Shown here piece by piece: positions 51,594-60,876 of a stretch of DNA of 64,000 nucleotides. Under the pieces are notes generated by a model that worked only from the letters and a program-made list of their open reading frames with translations, was not told the origin of the DNA and made no database searches. Position numbers and translations under genes: made by a program. Position 1 is the stretch's first letter; each line of letters starts with the position of its first letter. The stretch comes from CF-39 sp035651155 (lineage in GTDB: Bacteria; Chloroflexota; Limnocylindria; P2-11E). The stretch lies in the NCBI GenBank assembly GCA_035651155.1, contig DASRGG010000011.1:62001-126000 (forward strand), given 5' to 3'.

Positions 51594-52721
51594 TCAGGAC
51601 GAGCGAGTGCGCGATGGACCGACCCCGGCACGGCGATACGCGAGCTGGTCCAGCCACGCGCGCGACCGGCCGGTGATGACGACCGGAACGCGCCGCAGCT
51701 CCGACGCGCGCGCGATACCGCAGAGGAAGACGGCGGTGCGCAGCTCGAGCTCGAAGGCGGCGAGCCATTCCATGCACGCCGACTCGCCCTTGAGCGCCGC
51801 CTGCAACAGCGGCCGGCCGACGCCGACCGCGGTCGCGCCGAGCGCGAGCGCCTTCGCCGCGTCGAGTCCGCTGCGCACGCCACCGGTCGCGATGACCGGC
51901 AGCCGCACCGCCGACGCGCCGACCACCGCGACCGCGGTGGGGAGGCCCCAGTCACGGAAGCGCTCGCCCAGGCTCATGCGCAGCACGTCGCCCGCGGACG
52001 CGGCGCGGAGCGCTTCGATCGCCGCGAACGACGTGCCGCCGACGCCGCCGACGTCGATGGCGGAGACGCCGAGGCGGCGCAGGCGCAGCGCGACAGCGCG
52101 CGAGATCCCCGCGCCCGTCTCCTTCGCGATCACCGGCACCGGCGATGCCTTCGTGAGCGCGCGCACCGCCGCCTCCGAGCCCCGCGCGCGCGTCTGCCCC
52201 TCGGGCTGCACCGATTCCTCGAGGTAGTTGAGGTGGAGCGCCAGGGCGTCGGCGCGCACCATCTTCACGATGTGGCGAACGTCGTCCGCCGCGAGCGCGG
52301 GCTCGCGCTCCTGCTTCACGAGCTGCGAGATGCCGACGTTCGCGATCACGAACGCGTGCGGCGCCGCGTCACGGACGACCGAGTACGTCGGGATGAGCGA
52401 CGGGTCACGGAGCGCGGCGCGCTGGCTGCCCACACCGATCGCGATGCCGGCCTTCTCCGCGACGCGCGCGAGCAGCTCGTTCACCGCGATCGCGCGGCCG
52501 TGCCCGCCCGTCATGCCGGAGATGACGAGCGGCAGGCGCAGCGTGTGGCCGAGGAGCGTCGTCGTCAGGTCGATCGAAGCCGCGTCGACCGTTGGGAGCG
52601 CGTCGTGCACGAAGTGCACGTCCTCCCATCCGGGAGAGGCGCGCGTCTCGACGTCACCTTCGGCCGCGAGCTGCAGATGCTCGCCCTTCCGCCGCGCGAT
52701 CTCCTCTGCGCCGCCAGCTAC
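51594..52721 (-). CDS. fni: Type 2 isopentenyl-diphosphate delta-isomerase
   Basis: An FMN-dependent isomerase of isopentenyl and dimethylallyl diphosphate (Idi-2/Fni). The N-terminal region RRKGEHLQL, LVISGMTGGHGRAIAVNELL, the IGVGSQRAALRD and HLNYLEESVQPEGQT blocks, VIAKETGAGISRAVA and GVGGTSFAAIE are characteristic. The real start is unclear: the frame overlaps the CoA-transferase stop as GTAG, so a GTA (52721) or a later codon would be needed; the first in-frame canonical start is a GTG near 52623, which would remove the conserved N-terminus. Length from 52721 is 375 residues. Confidence 0.88.
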   Translation of the reverse strand, partial: VAGGAEEIARRKGEHLQLAAEGDVETRASPGWEDVHFVHDALPTVDAASIDLTTTLLGHTLRLPLVISGMTGGHGRAIAVNELLARVAEKAGIAIGVGSQRAALRDPSLIPTYSVVRDAAPHAFVIANVGISQLVKQEREPALAADDVRHIVKMVRADALALHLNYLEESVQPEGQTRARGSEAAVRALTKASPVPVIAKETGAGISRAVALRLRRLGVSAIDVGGVGGTSFAAIEALRAASAGDVLRMSLGERFRDWGLPTAVAVVGASAVRLPVIATGGVRSGLDAAKALALGATAVGVGRPLLQAALKGESACMEWLAAFELELRTAVFLCGIARASELRRVPVVITGRSRAWLDQLAYRRAGVGPSRTRSS

Positions 52722-53932
52722 CGGAACACCCCCGCAGCCTCCAGCGCGGCGTATTCGGCCGCGTCGAGACCGACGATGCCACGGAACACCTCTTCGGTGT
52801 GCTCGCCCAGGAGCGGCCCGGGCCGCGCCGGGCCCTGCTCGGCGTCCGAGAGCAGGAACGGCGGGGCCATGAGCCGCATTTCCCCGATCACCGGGTGCGC
52901 GGCCTTCCGCCAGGCCTTGCGCTCGGCGAGCTGCGCGTCGCGGAAGAGCTCGCTCACCGACTCGACCGGCGCGGCGCGCAGGCCGTGCGACCGAAGGCGC
53001 GCGACGGCGCGCTCCCGCGGCTGCCGGCGCGACCATTCGGCGATCCGCTCGTCGATCCACGCCTCGCGCTCGCGGCGGCCTGCCGCGGCGCCGAGCGAGG
53101 TCTCGCGCGCCCACTCCGGATCGCCGAGCGCCGTGACCAGACGCCTCCACTCCGCGTCGTCCCAGACCGAGAGCGCGATCCAGCTGTCCGGATCGCTCGT
53201 CGGATACACGCCGTGCGGGACCGCGACGCGGTCCCGGTTGGCGGCGCGCGTCGGGATCGTGCCGTTGGCGTCGTGCTCGAGCAGCGCCGGCGCGACGAAC
53301 TGCAGGCCCGCCTCGTACTGCGACAGGTCGATGACGCAGCCCTCGCCGGTGCGCGCCCGCCGATCGAGAGCGGCGAGGATCGCGATGACGCCGTAGCCCA
53401 CCGCGATGTAGTCGATGTACGGGCCGTACAGGATCACCGGCGTGCGGGCTGGATCGCCGAGGAGCTGCGTGAAGCCGGCGAGCGCGGTGAGCTGGCTGCC
53501 GTATCCCGGATGCCGCGCGTGCGGACCGCTCTGGCCCTGGTTGCAGCTCGAGAGGACGACGAGGTCGACCTTGGCCGCGCGCATCGCGTCGACGCCGAGG
53601 CCCCGTCGCGCGAGCGTCCCCGCGGGGAAGGACTCGATGACGACGTCGGCGGTCGAGATGAGCCTGAGGGCGAGCGGGACCGCGGCCGGCTGCTTCAGGT
53701 CGAGCGCGACCCCGCGTTTGCCCGCGTTGTAGAAGGAGAACATCGCCGCGCGGTCCGGTCCGGGCTGGTTGTCCTTGAACGGAGGGTAGGTCGAGCGGAA
53801 CGGGTCGAGCGCGGTCGACGACTCGAGGTGGATGACGTCGGCCCCGTGTGCGGCGAGGTAGGTGCCGACGAGCGGCCCCGCCGCGGCCCAGCCGAGCTCG
53901 ACGACGCGAATGCCTTCCAGCGGCGCGGTCAT
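52718..53932 (-). CDS. Class III CoA-transferase (CaiB/BaiF family)
   Basis: A 404-residue family III CoA-transferase. Characteristic segments: GIRVVELGWAAAGPLVGTYL, AAHGADVIHLESSTALDPF, then FYNAGKRGVALDLKQPAAVP and ESFPAGTLARRGLG. The catalytic Asp of the family follows about residue 165-175 (IDLSQYEAGL). It moves CoA between acyl groups of short-chain or aromatic acids. It overlaps the preceding paralogue by ATGA (53929-53932), consistent with a heteromeric enzyme. Its stop touches the fni frame. Confidence 0.9.
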   Translation of the reverse strand: MTAPLEGIRVVELGWAAAGPLVGTYLAAHGADVIHLESSTALDPFRSTYPPFKDNQPGPDRAAMFSFYNAGKRGVALDLKQPAAVPLALRLISTADVVIESFPAGTLARRGLGVDAMRAAKVDLVVLSSCNQGQSGPHARHPGYGSQLTALAGFTQLLGDPARTPVILYGPYIDYIAVGYGVIAILAALDRRARTGEGCVIDLSQYEAGLQFVAPALLEHDANGTIPTRAANRDRVAVPHGVYPTSDPDSWIALSVWDDAEWRRLVTALGDPEWARETSLGAAAGRREREAWIDERIAEWSRRQPRERAVARLRSHGLRAAPVESVSELFRDAQLAERKAWRKAAHPVIGEMRLMAPPFLLSDAEQGPARPGPLLGEHTEEVFRGIVGLDAAEYAALEAAGVFR

Positions 53933-55131
53933 GCGGTCACGCGTCCGAGCACCTCGTGCTGGTGCTCGCCGAGGCGCGGCGGCGCGCGGCGGACGGAGGG
54001 CCGCTCGCCGTCGAATAGCGCGAAGCCGCCGGGGAACGTGAGCCGTTCGCCGTCGATCGCGACGTCCTGCCAGAACGCGCGAGAGCCGAGCTGCGCGTCG
54101 GCGTAGATGTCGGCCGCGGTCGCGACCGGATAGCCGAGCATGTCGCGCGCGAGGACGCCGTCGAAGAACTCGCGCTTCGTGAGGGTCGCGAGGAAGGCGG
54201 CGACCTCCGCCTCGAGCGCGTCGACGTCCGCCTGCGAGAGCGTCCGGTTGTCGAAGGTGTCCCAATCGATGGCGGCCAACCGCGGCGCGGAGACGCCCCG
54301 CTCGGCCATCCACGACACGAGCATCCGTCCGGTGTGGCGTCCGATCGGTCCGCCCTGGATCGCGAACGACACGTGTCCGTCCGCGCAGGGCCAGATGTTG
54401 CGGAAGCGCGCCCCGACGATGCTGCGGCCGAGGAGGTTCGGGCCGAGGCGCGTGTGATCCTCGCCCGCGACGTCCGCGAACACCGCGGCCGGCGCATGCA
54501 CGGTCACCATGCTCTGCTGTCCGGACACGTCGACGTGCTGGCCGCGCCCGGTCCGGCGTCGCGCGAAGACCGCGAGCAGCGCGCCCGCCGCCGCGTACAT
54601 CCCCGTCCAGAACGGCGATTGCGGGAGGCTCGTGCGCACCGGCGCGCCGCCGGGCTCGCCCGCGAGCCACAGGCAGCCGCTCGACGCGGTGACCTCGAGG
54701 TCCGACGCGGGCACGTCGGCGAGAGGACCGGAGGCGCCGTACGGCGTGATCGTGACGACGACGAGGCGTGGATCGGCGCGCGCGGGATCGACGACGATCG
54801 CCGGCTGGAGCACGACGTCCGCGCCGCGCACGAGCGCGTCGCGCGTCGCGGCGTCGCCGGGCGCGAGGACGACGCTCCGCTTGTTCGCGTTCAGCGCGAT
54901 CCACAGAAGACCGCGGTCGCGGTCCGCGCGATCGCCCACGTACGGCGGCACGCGCCGGACCGGATCGCCCTCCGGGGGCTCGGCCTTCACGACGTCGGCG
55001 CCGAGGTCGGCGAGGGTCCGACCGCAGTGCGCCACCGCGGCCGCGCCCCACACGTCGTTCCCGACGAGCTCGACGACGCGAAGGTCCGGGGGGAGGGGCC
55101 CCCGTTCGGCGAGCGAAGCGAGCGTAGGCAC
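53929..55131 (-). CDS. Class III CoA-transferase (CaiB/BaiF family), second subunit
   Basis: A 400-residue paralogue of the downstream gene, with LRVVELVGNDVWGAAAVAHC, GADVVKAEPPEGDPVRRVPP and NANKRSVVLAPGDAA in the N-terminal half, and VDVSGQQSMVTVHAPAAVF around the conserved region. Relative to the other protein its active-site region is more divergent; one subunit of such pairs may be catalytically silent. The GTG at 55131 is the start; the UbiD gene ends 10 bp upstream. Known two-subunit members include benzylsuccinate and malate CoA-transferases, but the substrate here is undetermined. Confidence 0.88.
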   Translation of the reverse strand: MPTLASLAERGPLPPDLRVVELVGNDVWGAAAVAHCGRTLADLGADVVKAEPPEGDPVRRVPPYVGDRADRDRGLLWIALNANKRSVVLAPGDAATRDALVRGADVVLQPAIVVDPARADPRLVVVTITPYGASGPLADVPASDLEVTASSGCLWLAGEPGGAPVRTSLPQSPFWTGMYAAAGALLAVFARRRTGRGQHVDVSGQQSMVTVHAPAAVFADVAGEDHTRLGPNLLGRSIVGARFRNIWPCADGHVSFAIQGGPIGRHTGRMLVSWMAERGVSAPRLAAIDWDTFDNRTLSQADVDALEAEVAAFLATLTKREFFDGVLARDMLGYPVATAADIYADAQLGSRAFWQDVAIDGERLTFPGGFALFDGERPSVRRAPPRLGEHQHEVLGRVTA

Positions 55132-55141
55132 GGCGGCGCTC

Positions 55142-56761
55142 TTAGCGGCCGCTCTTCGCCAGCACCTCGGCCCACGACTGCGTCTTCATGAGCGCCTTGC
55201 CCTTGACGATCTGGTCCGCGTCGAACCAGCCCGCCGGATCGACCCTGTCGATCGGGTAGACGGGACGCATGAAGTCGTTCTCGTAGCCGAAGGGCACCGT
55301 GGCGTCGATCGCCATGCCGCCCTCGAAGCGCGTGTTCATCGCGGTCCACTGCGCGCTGCCGGCGGTGAGCCGCTCCGACGGGATGAAGGTCTGTCCGGCG
55401 CCGCCCGGCGTCGGGCTCCAGACGTCGTCGCGCGGGTTCACGCGCGTGGTGAGCGCCCAGATGATGTCGTCCATCGAGTAGATGTCGACGTCCTGGTCGA
55501 CCGCGATGCACAGGCGCAGACCCGAGCTGCACGCGAACGCCGCCGCGAGGAAGTTGCGCACGAACCCGTCGTCGGTCTTGAGGCGCTTCTTCACCTGAAG
55601 GATCGCGCCGGCCCAGTCGGTCATCGGGAACGGGATGTTCACGTCGTTGATGAGACCGGGCTGGATGCGTTCGCAGAGCTCGTAGAACGCGGCCTCGCGC
55701 ACCGTCGTGTCGATGTTGTTGCAGTCGTACATGTGCACGCCCATCGGGTAGATGAAGGGACGCTCGGAGCGCTTGCGCATCGTGATCGCGGTGACGTGGA
55801 AGGTCGGCGCCTTGTAGGCCTTCCCCATGTAGCCGGCCCACTCCGGGTGGAAGTGGTAGCGGCCCTGCACGTCGGCCTTCTCGGCCTCGGCGGTCTCGTA
55901 GCGCTTGTCGCGCGGATGCAGGTAGCCCTCGAGCGAGTACTCCGCGTCCGCGACCGCGTATGCGTCGACGGTCGCGGCCTTCACGATGCGGATCGGATAG
56001 CCCTGCACGGCGCCCGCGGCGCCGAGCTCGTCGCCGCCGCGCGGCAGCACGACGTAATCGAACCCGCCGCCGGCGAGGAGGGTGGCCGCGGCCGGCAGGC
56101 CGAAGTTCACCGTGAGCGGCACCGGCTCGTCCTTGTAGTACTTCGTCATGACCTGCCACATGTGCGACCCGGGCGAGATCTGGAACGTGCCGACGTTGCC
56201 CCAGCGGAAGTTCATGCGGTTGTAGCCGATGTGGCTGCCGCCCCAGAACTTGTCGCCCACGACGACGCTGTTGCCGGAGCCGATCGTGATCTCGGACTCG
56301 AGGTGCGTGTGGCGGATGGGCAGGATGTACTTGTTGACGTCGAGGTCGTCGGTGATGACCTCCTGCATGACCGGCGCGTCACCCTGCTTCACGATCTCGC
56401 TCGGGATCGGATGCGTGAGGGCGTGCGCGAGCCTGCGGGTCCGCTCGGTGCGGTCCTCCCAGCCGAACATGCGATCGACGATGTCCATGTTCGCGAAGAA
56501 GTTCGTGATCGCGCGGACGCTGGGGTACCCCTTGACCTTGTTGAAGAGGATCGGGTAGCTGCCGTCGAACTGCTTCTGGATGCCGGTGAGCTGGAGGTCG
56601 CCGGAGACCTCGGTGTCGGTCTCCATGAGGAGGCCCTCCCTGCGGAGCCATTCGACGGTCGCGGGCAACGAGCGCAGCGCCTCCTTCGGCGCGGGCGGGC
56701 CCTTCGGGTCCCTGAGCTGGGTGCGTGCGCGCTTCTGGTCCGCGGGCGCCGTGGCGGCCAT
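55142..56761 (-). CDS. UbiD-family (prFMN-dependent) decarboxylase
   Basis: A 539-residue protein of the UbiD/Fdc/phenylphosphate carboxylase family, prenyl-FMN dependent. Landmarks: YPILFNKVKGYPSVRAITNF, HLESEITIGSGNSVVVGDK (prFMN binding), GGSHIGYNRMNFRWG and GTFQISPGSHM. Near the C-terminal part HFHPEWAGYMG aligns with the family EGPFGEYTGY: the second Glu is kept, but the first Glu (of the E-R-E triad) appears to be replaced by Tyr. The ATG at 56761 has a GAGGAGG site. No UbiX is nearby. A promoter with a palindrome is upstream. It leads two CoA-transferases and fni. Confidence 0.88.
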   Translation of the reverse strand: MAATAPADQKRARTQLRDPKGPPAPKEALRSLPATVEWLRREGLLMETDTEVSGDLQLTGIQKQFDGSYPILFNKVKGYPSVRAITNFFANMDIVDRMFGWEDRTERTRRLAHALTHPIPSEIVKQGDAPVMQEVITDDLDVNKYILPIRHTHLESEITIGSGNSVVVGDKFWGGSHIGYNRMNFRWGNVGTFQISPGSHMWQVMTKYYKDEPVPLTVNFGLPAAATLLAGGGFDYVVLPRGGDELGAAGAVQGYPIRIVKAATVDAYAVADAEYSLEGYLHPRDKRYETAEAEKADVQGRYHFHPEWAGYMGKAYKAPTFHVTAITMRKRSERPFIYPMGVHMYDCNNIDTTVREAAFYELCERIQPGLINDVNIPFPMTDWAGAILQVKKRLKTDDGFVRNFLAAAFACSSGLRLCIAVDQDVDIYSMDDIIWALTTRVNPRDDVWSPTPGGAGQTFIPSERLTAGSAQWTAMNTRFEGGMAIDATVPFGYENDFMRPVYPIDRVDPAGWFDADQIVKGKALMKTQSWAEVLAKSGR

Positions 56762-56800
56762 TCGTGTGCCTCCTCGTTCGCTGGCAGTGGGATTGGATAA

Positions 56801-56815
56801 TGGTATGACCATTCG
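56801..56815. promoter_or_regulatory. Shared operator and promoter of the ubiD operon
   Basis: TGGTATGACCATTCG, inside a palindrome AATGGT-ATG-ACCATT (56799-56813). On the minus strand it overlaps a -10-like CATTAT placed 18 bp after TTGACC. The motif recurs as TGGTACTACCATTCG at 62328-62342. The half-site is like a FadR-type GntR operator, but no such regulator is in the window. Confidence 0.6.
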
Positions 56816-56834
56816 GGTCCGGTCAACCCCGCGC

Positions 56835-57956
56835 TCAATCCTCGTCGCCGATGCGGTCCGTCAGGGCGCGGGGACGCCAGCCGTCGTCGCGCACCGCCAC
56901 GCACTCCTGCGGCGGGAGCTCGACCCAGACCTGCTGCTCGCGACGCAGGTCCATGCCCGGGTGCGCGCGCGCGCGAACGAGGACCCCGCCGACCTGGACG
57001 AGGCAGTCGAGGTGGTCGCCGAGGAAGGCCGCCACGCGGAGCTGCCCCGCAAAGACGTTCGGTACGTCGGGCGCGACCGGGTGCACACGCACGCTCTCGG
57101 GCCGCACGACGATGAGCGCGGGGGCGCCGGGCGCCAGCTCCGGCGGCAGCGCACAGCGGACGACCGAGCCCAGGGTGCGCACGCCCCCGACCGTCGCCTC
57201 GCCCTCGAGGAAGGTCCCGAGCCCGACGAAGTCGGCGACGAACGGCGACGAGGGCTGCGCGTAGATGTCGCGCGGCGCGGCCTCCTGCACGATGCGACCC
57301 GCGTGCATGACCGCGACACGGTGCGACAGGAACAGCGCCTCACCCTGATCGTGCGTGACGTAGACGGTGGTGATGCGCAGGCGGCGCTGCAGCTCGCGCA
57401 GCTCGATGCGCATCCGCTCGCGGAGCTTCGCGTCGAGATTCGAGAGCGGCTCGTCGAGCAGGAGGAGCTTGGGGCTCCGCACCAGGGCGCGCGCCAGCGC
57501 CAGCCGCTGCTGCTGCCCGCCGGAGAGCTGCGGCGCCGGCCGGTCCTCGAGGCCCTCGAGCCCGACGAGCGCGAGCGCCTCCTCCACGAGGCGCTTCACC
57601 TCGCCCGAGCTCGGTCGCACCTTCCCCACCCGGAGCGGGAACGCGACGTTCTCGAACACGCTCATGTGCGGCCAGATCGCGTAGGACTGGAAGACCATCC
57701 CGAGATCGCGCTCGTAGGGCGGGACGAAGCGCCCCTCTCCCGAGAGCACCGCGCCGTCGAGGCGGATCACCCCGCCCTCGGGGCGCTCGAGGCCCGCGAT
57801 GGATCGGAGCGTCGTGGTCTTGCCGCAACCGGAGGGGCCCAGCAGCGTGTAGAAGCGACCGTCCTCGACGGTGAAGGACACGTCCTCGACGGCAAGCACG
57901 CCGCCGCGATCCGTCGTGTACGTCTTGCGCAGCGATTCGACGGTCAGCACGGCCAT
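56835..57956 (-). CDS. ABC transporter ATPase, iron/polyamine type
   Basis: A 373-residue ATPase of the FbpC/PotA type. Walker A GPSGCGKTTTLRSIAG, Q-loop FQSYAIWPHMSV, signature LSGGQQQRLALARAL, Walker B LLLLDEPLSNLD and H-loop VYVTHDQGEALF. A C-terminal TOBE-type domain follows (about 280-360). The ATG at 57956 lies 2 bp before the permease stop, so it is coupled to the permease. With the permease and lipoprotein it forms a complete import operon, transcribed from the SBP side. Confidence 0.93.
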   Translation of the reverse strand: MAVLTVESLRKTYTTDRGGVLAVEDVSFTVEDGRFYTLLGPSGCGKTTTLRSIAGLERPEGGVIRLDGAVLSGEGRFVPPYERDLGMVFQSYAIWPHMSVFENVAFPLRVGKVRPSSGEVKRLVEEALALVGLEGLEDRPAPQLSGGQQQRLALARALVRSPKLLLLDEPLSNLDAKLRERMRIELRELQRRLRITTVYVTHDQGEALFLSHRVAVMHAGRIVQEAAPRDIYAQPSSPFVADFVGLGTFLEGEATVGGVRTLGSVVRCALPPELAPGAPALIVVRPESVRVHPVAPDVPNVFAGQLRVAAFLGDHLDCLVQVGGVLVRARAHPGMDLRREQQVWVELPPQECVAVRDDGWRPRALTDRIGDED

Positions 57957-57958
57957 CC

Positions 57959-59695
57959 CTATCCCTCCCGAACGCCCACGCGACGGCTCACGCCCTGGGT
58001 CAGACCGACGATGACGACCAGCGCGACCACCAGCACGACCGAGAGTGCGGCGACCGCGGTGGATTGCCCGGAGACCTGCAGGTCGAAGATGACGAACGAG
58101 ATGACGACGCTCTGCGGCGAGACCAGTAACACGGACGACGAGAGCTCTCGCACGGACACCACGAAGACGTAGATCCATCCGGCGACGAGCGACGGCCACA
58201 GGAGCGGCACGACGATCCGCCGGAATGTGATCCACCACGACGCGCCCGCGGCCGCGGCAGCTTCCTCGAGCTCGCGATGGAGCTGCAGCATCGCCGCGGA
58301 GTTCGTGCGCATGCCATAGGGCAGGTAGCGCGTGACGTAGGCGATCACCAGGATCGCCAGGGTGCCGTAGATCGGGATCGGGAAGTTGACGAGCTCGAAC
58401 ACGATCGCGACCGCGAGCACGAGGCCGGGGATGCCGATCGGCAGGAACGCGAGGAGGTCGAGGAAACGGCGGCCCGGCAGCCGCGTGCGGATGACGATCC
58501 ACGCGATCACCGCGGTCAGCGCCATCGTGATGCTCGCGCTCGCGATCGCGAGGATGAGGCTGTTGCGCGCCGCGAGGAGCGTGTCCGGGTGCTCGAGCAC
58601 CGTCACGTAGTTCTTCAGCGTGAGGCGCTGCAGCATGTCGAAGCTCGGGATGTAGAACGGGAGCAGCGAGACGAACAGCAGGACGAGGAACGGCAGCACC
58701 ACGACCACGAGGACGTACGCCACCATGAAGGTCAGCGCGACCCATCGCCATTTCCCAAGGTCGATCCGCCGCGGCCGGTATCCCTTTCCGGTGATCGTCG
58801 CGAATCGCTCGGCGCGTCGCGTGAGCCGTCCGTAGGTCCAGACGCCCACCGCGCTCACCAGGAGCAGCCCCATCCCGAGGGCGCCGGCGACGCCGTAATC
58901 CTGCGGATACTGGCGGAGCGCGAGGTAGATCTCACTCGTGAACACGGGGATGCGCGCCGGGATGCCGAGGAGCGCCGGTACCTCGAACGACTCGAGGCCG
59001 CGCACGAACATGATGAGCATCGATGCCGCGAGCGCCGGCACGAGCATCGGCAGGGTGATCATCCGGAGCGTCCGGAGCGGCCGGGCGCCACTCGTGACGG
59101 CCGCCTCTTCGAGCGACGGATCCATCGCGCGCATCGAACCGACCATGACGAGGAACACCAGCGGCGAGAGGTGCAGACCCTCCGTCCAGATCATGCCGAG
59201 CATGCCGTACACGTCGAACGGCGGGGTCTGCAGGCCGAACAGCGCCATGAACAGCTTGTTCAGCACGCCGATCTTCCCGCTCGCGAGATAGATCCACGCG
59301 ATGGTGCTCACGATGCCGGGAACGATGAGCGGCACGAGCGTCACGGCGAAGACGGCGCGGCGCATCGGGACGTTCGTGCGCTCGACGATGTAGGCGAGCG
59401 ACGTGCCGAGGAGGATCGCGACCGCCGACGTCCCGAGCGCGTACAGGAACGAGTTCTGGAGGAGCCGGTAGGTGCGTGGGTCGCCGTAGACGCCGAGGTA
59501 GTTCGCGAGCGTGAGGCCCTGGGTGCCCTCGGTCTGGAGGCTGCCGATCGCGAGCATCCCGAGCGGCAACGCGGTGAGCAGGATCAAGAGGAGCGCCGCC
59601 AGCGCGGGTACGACCACGCCGGAACTCGGCAGCGCGGGGAGCGCGAACGGCGCCCCCCGCGCCGCGAGCGCTACTTCTTGACGGTCTTGGTCCAA
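57959..59695 (-). CDS. Two-domain ABC permease, iron/polyamine type
   Basis: A 578-residue permease in which two MetI-like modules (each about six helices) are fused, as in the FbpB-type iron permeases. First EAA-like loop: EEAAVTSGARPLRTLRMITL; second: EEAAAAAGASWWITFRRIVV. The helix spacing is normal. The TTG at 59695 overlaps the upstream lipoprotein gene by 25 bp; no better start was seen. It depends on the downstream ATPase. Confidence 0.92.
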   Translation of the reverse strand: MDQDRQEVALAARGAPFALPALPSSGVVVPALAALLLILLTALPLGMLAIGSLQTEGTQGLTLANYLGVYGDPRTYRLLQNSFLYALGTSAVAILLGTSLAYIVERTNVPMRRAVFAVTLVPLIVPGIVSTIAWIYLASGKIGVLNKLFMALFGLQTPPFDVYGMLGMIWTEGLHLSPLVFLVMVGSMRAMDPSLEEAAVTSGARPLRTLRMITLPMLVPALAASMLIMFVRGLESFEVPALLGIPARIPVFTSEIYLALRQYPQDYGVAGALGMGLLLVSAVGVWTYGRLTRRAERFATITGKGYRPRRIDLGKWRWVALTFMVAYVLVVVVLPFLVLLFVSLLPFYIPSFDMLQRLTLKNYVTVLEHPDTLLAARNSLILAIASASITMALTAVIAWIVIRTRLPGRRFLDLLAFLPIGIPGLVLAVAIVFELVNFPIPIYGTLAILVIAYVTRYLPYGMRTNSAAMLQLHRELEEAAAAAGASWWITFRRIVVPLLWPSLVAGWIYVFVVSVRELSSSVLLVSPQSVVISFVIFDLQVSGQSTAVAALSVVLVVALVVIVGLTQGVSRRVGVREG

Positions 59696-60759
59696 ATCTC
59701 CTGGTACGTCGCGAATTTCTCGGCCAGCGTCGGGCCGGTGTAATAGATGGTCTTGGGCAGCAGCCGCGGGTTCGCGGCCCCCGGCTTCGCCGGGACGCGG
59801 AACAGGTCGGCGAGCACCTTCTGACCGTCAGAGAGGTACCAATTGATGAAGACGCGCGCCGCGTTCGGATGCGCCGCGCCCTTCACCAGACCGGGCCCGT
59901 CGATCGTCACGACGCCCTCGGCCTGCATGTAATCCACGGGCGCCTTGTCGTTGCGCTTCTGCTCGGTGCTGTGCGCGTGGCCGCCCCAGAAGATCGCGCC
60001 CTCACCGGCGATGAGCTTGTCGAGCGTCTCGGTGTGGCCGTTCGACGGCGTGCAGTTCGCCATGAGCTTGGTGACCAGGTCCTGCGCCTTGGCGCTGTCG
60101 CCCTTGTACTTGCGCTCGCCGATACCGAGGAGGACCTCGATGTCCGTCGCCTCGATGAGGCACTTGCCCTTCCACTTCGCGTCGGTGGCGTCCTCGAACG
60201 TCTTCGGGGCGTCCGCGTCCTTCACTGCGGAGGTGTTGTACGAGATCGTCTCCACCCCGAGGCGCGCGGCGTGCCACATGCCGTTCGCGTCCTTGAGGTC
60301 GGCCGGGAAGTCGGCCGCGGCCGGCACCTTCCAGGGCTCGATGTAGCCCGCCTTGATCGCCTGGAACAGGTCGAGCCCGCCCGTCTCGAGGACGTCGGCG
60401 AGGACCTTGCCGGCCTTCACCTCGGTCATGAACTGCGTGACCAGCGATTCGCTCGACTTGCGGTTGACCGTGATCTTGACGCCATAGCTCTTCGCGCTCG
60501 CGGCGAACGCGTCGCCGACCTTCTTGGCGTCCGACGACGACAGCGAGGTGTAGAGGACGATCTCGCCCTCCACCTTCGCCTTCGCGATCGTCGCATCGTC
60601 GAGCTCACCCGGCTTCGCCGTCGGCGCGACGCTCGCGGCGGCCGCGCTCGTCGCGGCCGGGGTCGTCGGTGTCGGGCTCGCGGCGGTCGGCGCGCCGCCG
60701 CATGCCATCGCCACCAGTCCGAGGATGCCGAGCAACGTGGAGATTCGCTGCTTACCCAC
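59671..60759 (-). CDS. ABC transporter substrate-binding lipoprotein
   Basis: A 362-residue extracellular solute-binding protein. The signal peptide ends in the lipobox LGLVAMACGGAPT (Cys after Ala), followed by an Ala/Thr/Pro linker and the type 1 domain (VEGEIVLYTSLSSSDAKKVG, VTQFMTEVKAGKVLADVLET, GVETISYNTSAV). The start GTG at 60759 has a GGAGG site 6 bp upstream. The ligand may be iron, polyamine or a small acid; the family cannot say which. First gene of an SBP-permease-ATPase operon. Confidence 0.92.
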   Translation of the reverse strand: MGKQRISTLLGILGLVAMACGGAPTAASPTPTTPAATSAAAASVAPTAKPGELDDATIAKAKVEGEIVLYTSLSSSDAKKVGDAFAASAKSYGVKITVNRKSSESLVTQFMTEVKAGKVLADVLETGGLDLFQAIKAGYIEPWKVPAAADFPADLKDANGMWHAARLGVETISYNTSAVKDADAPKTFEDATDAKWKGKCLIEATDIEVLLGIGERKYKGDSAKAQDLVTKLMANCTPSNGHTETLDKLIAGEGAIFWGGHAHSTEQKRNDKAPVDYMQAEGVVTIDGPGLVKGAAHPNAARVFINWYLSDGQKVLADLFRVPAKPGAANPRLLPKTIYYTGPTLAEKFATYQEIWTKTVKK

Positions 60760-60791
60760 CGATGCCTCCCTGCCTCCGTCCAGATGTCGAA

Positions 60792-60806
60792 TTGTTATAC
60801 CTTTCG
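60792..60806. promoter_or_regulatory. Related operator overlapping the SBP promoter
   Basis: TTGTTATACCTTTCG matches the other two sites at 10 of 15 positions and shares the CGAAWGGT half-site on the reverse strand. On the minus strand it overlaps a -10-like TATAAC (with a weak -35), about 30 bp before the GTG. It is the weakest of the three. Confidence 0.45.
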
Positions 60807-60876
60807 ACCTGAGCGCGAGCCTAGTGAGGCACGGCGGGCGGGTCAAGGAGGTACGGGCGATGCGCGCTGCGGGGCC

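Noticed and set aside
53509..53735. A possible small gene on the plus strand within the CoA-transferase
   Set aside because: Shadow of a strongly conserved gene.
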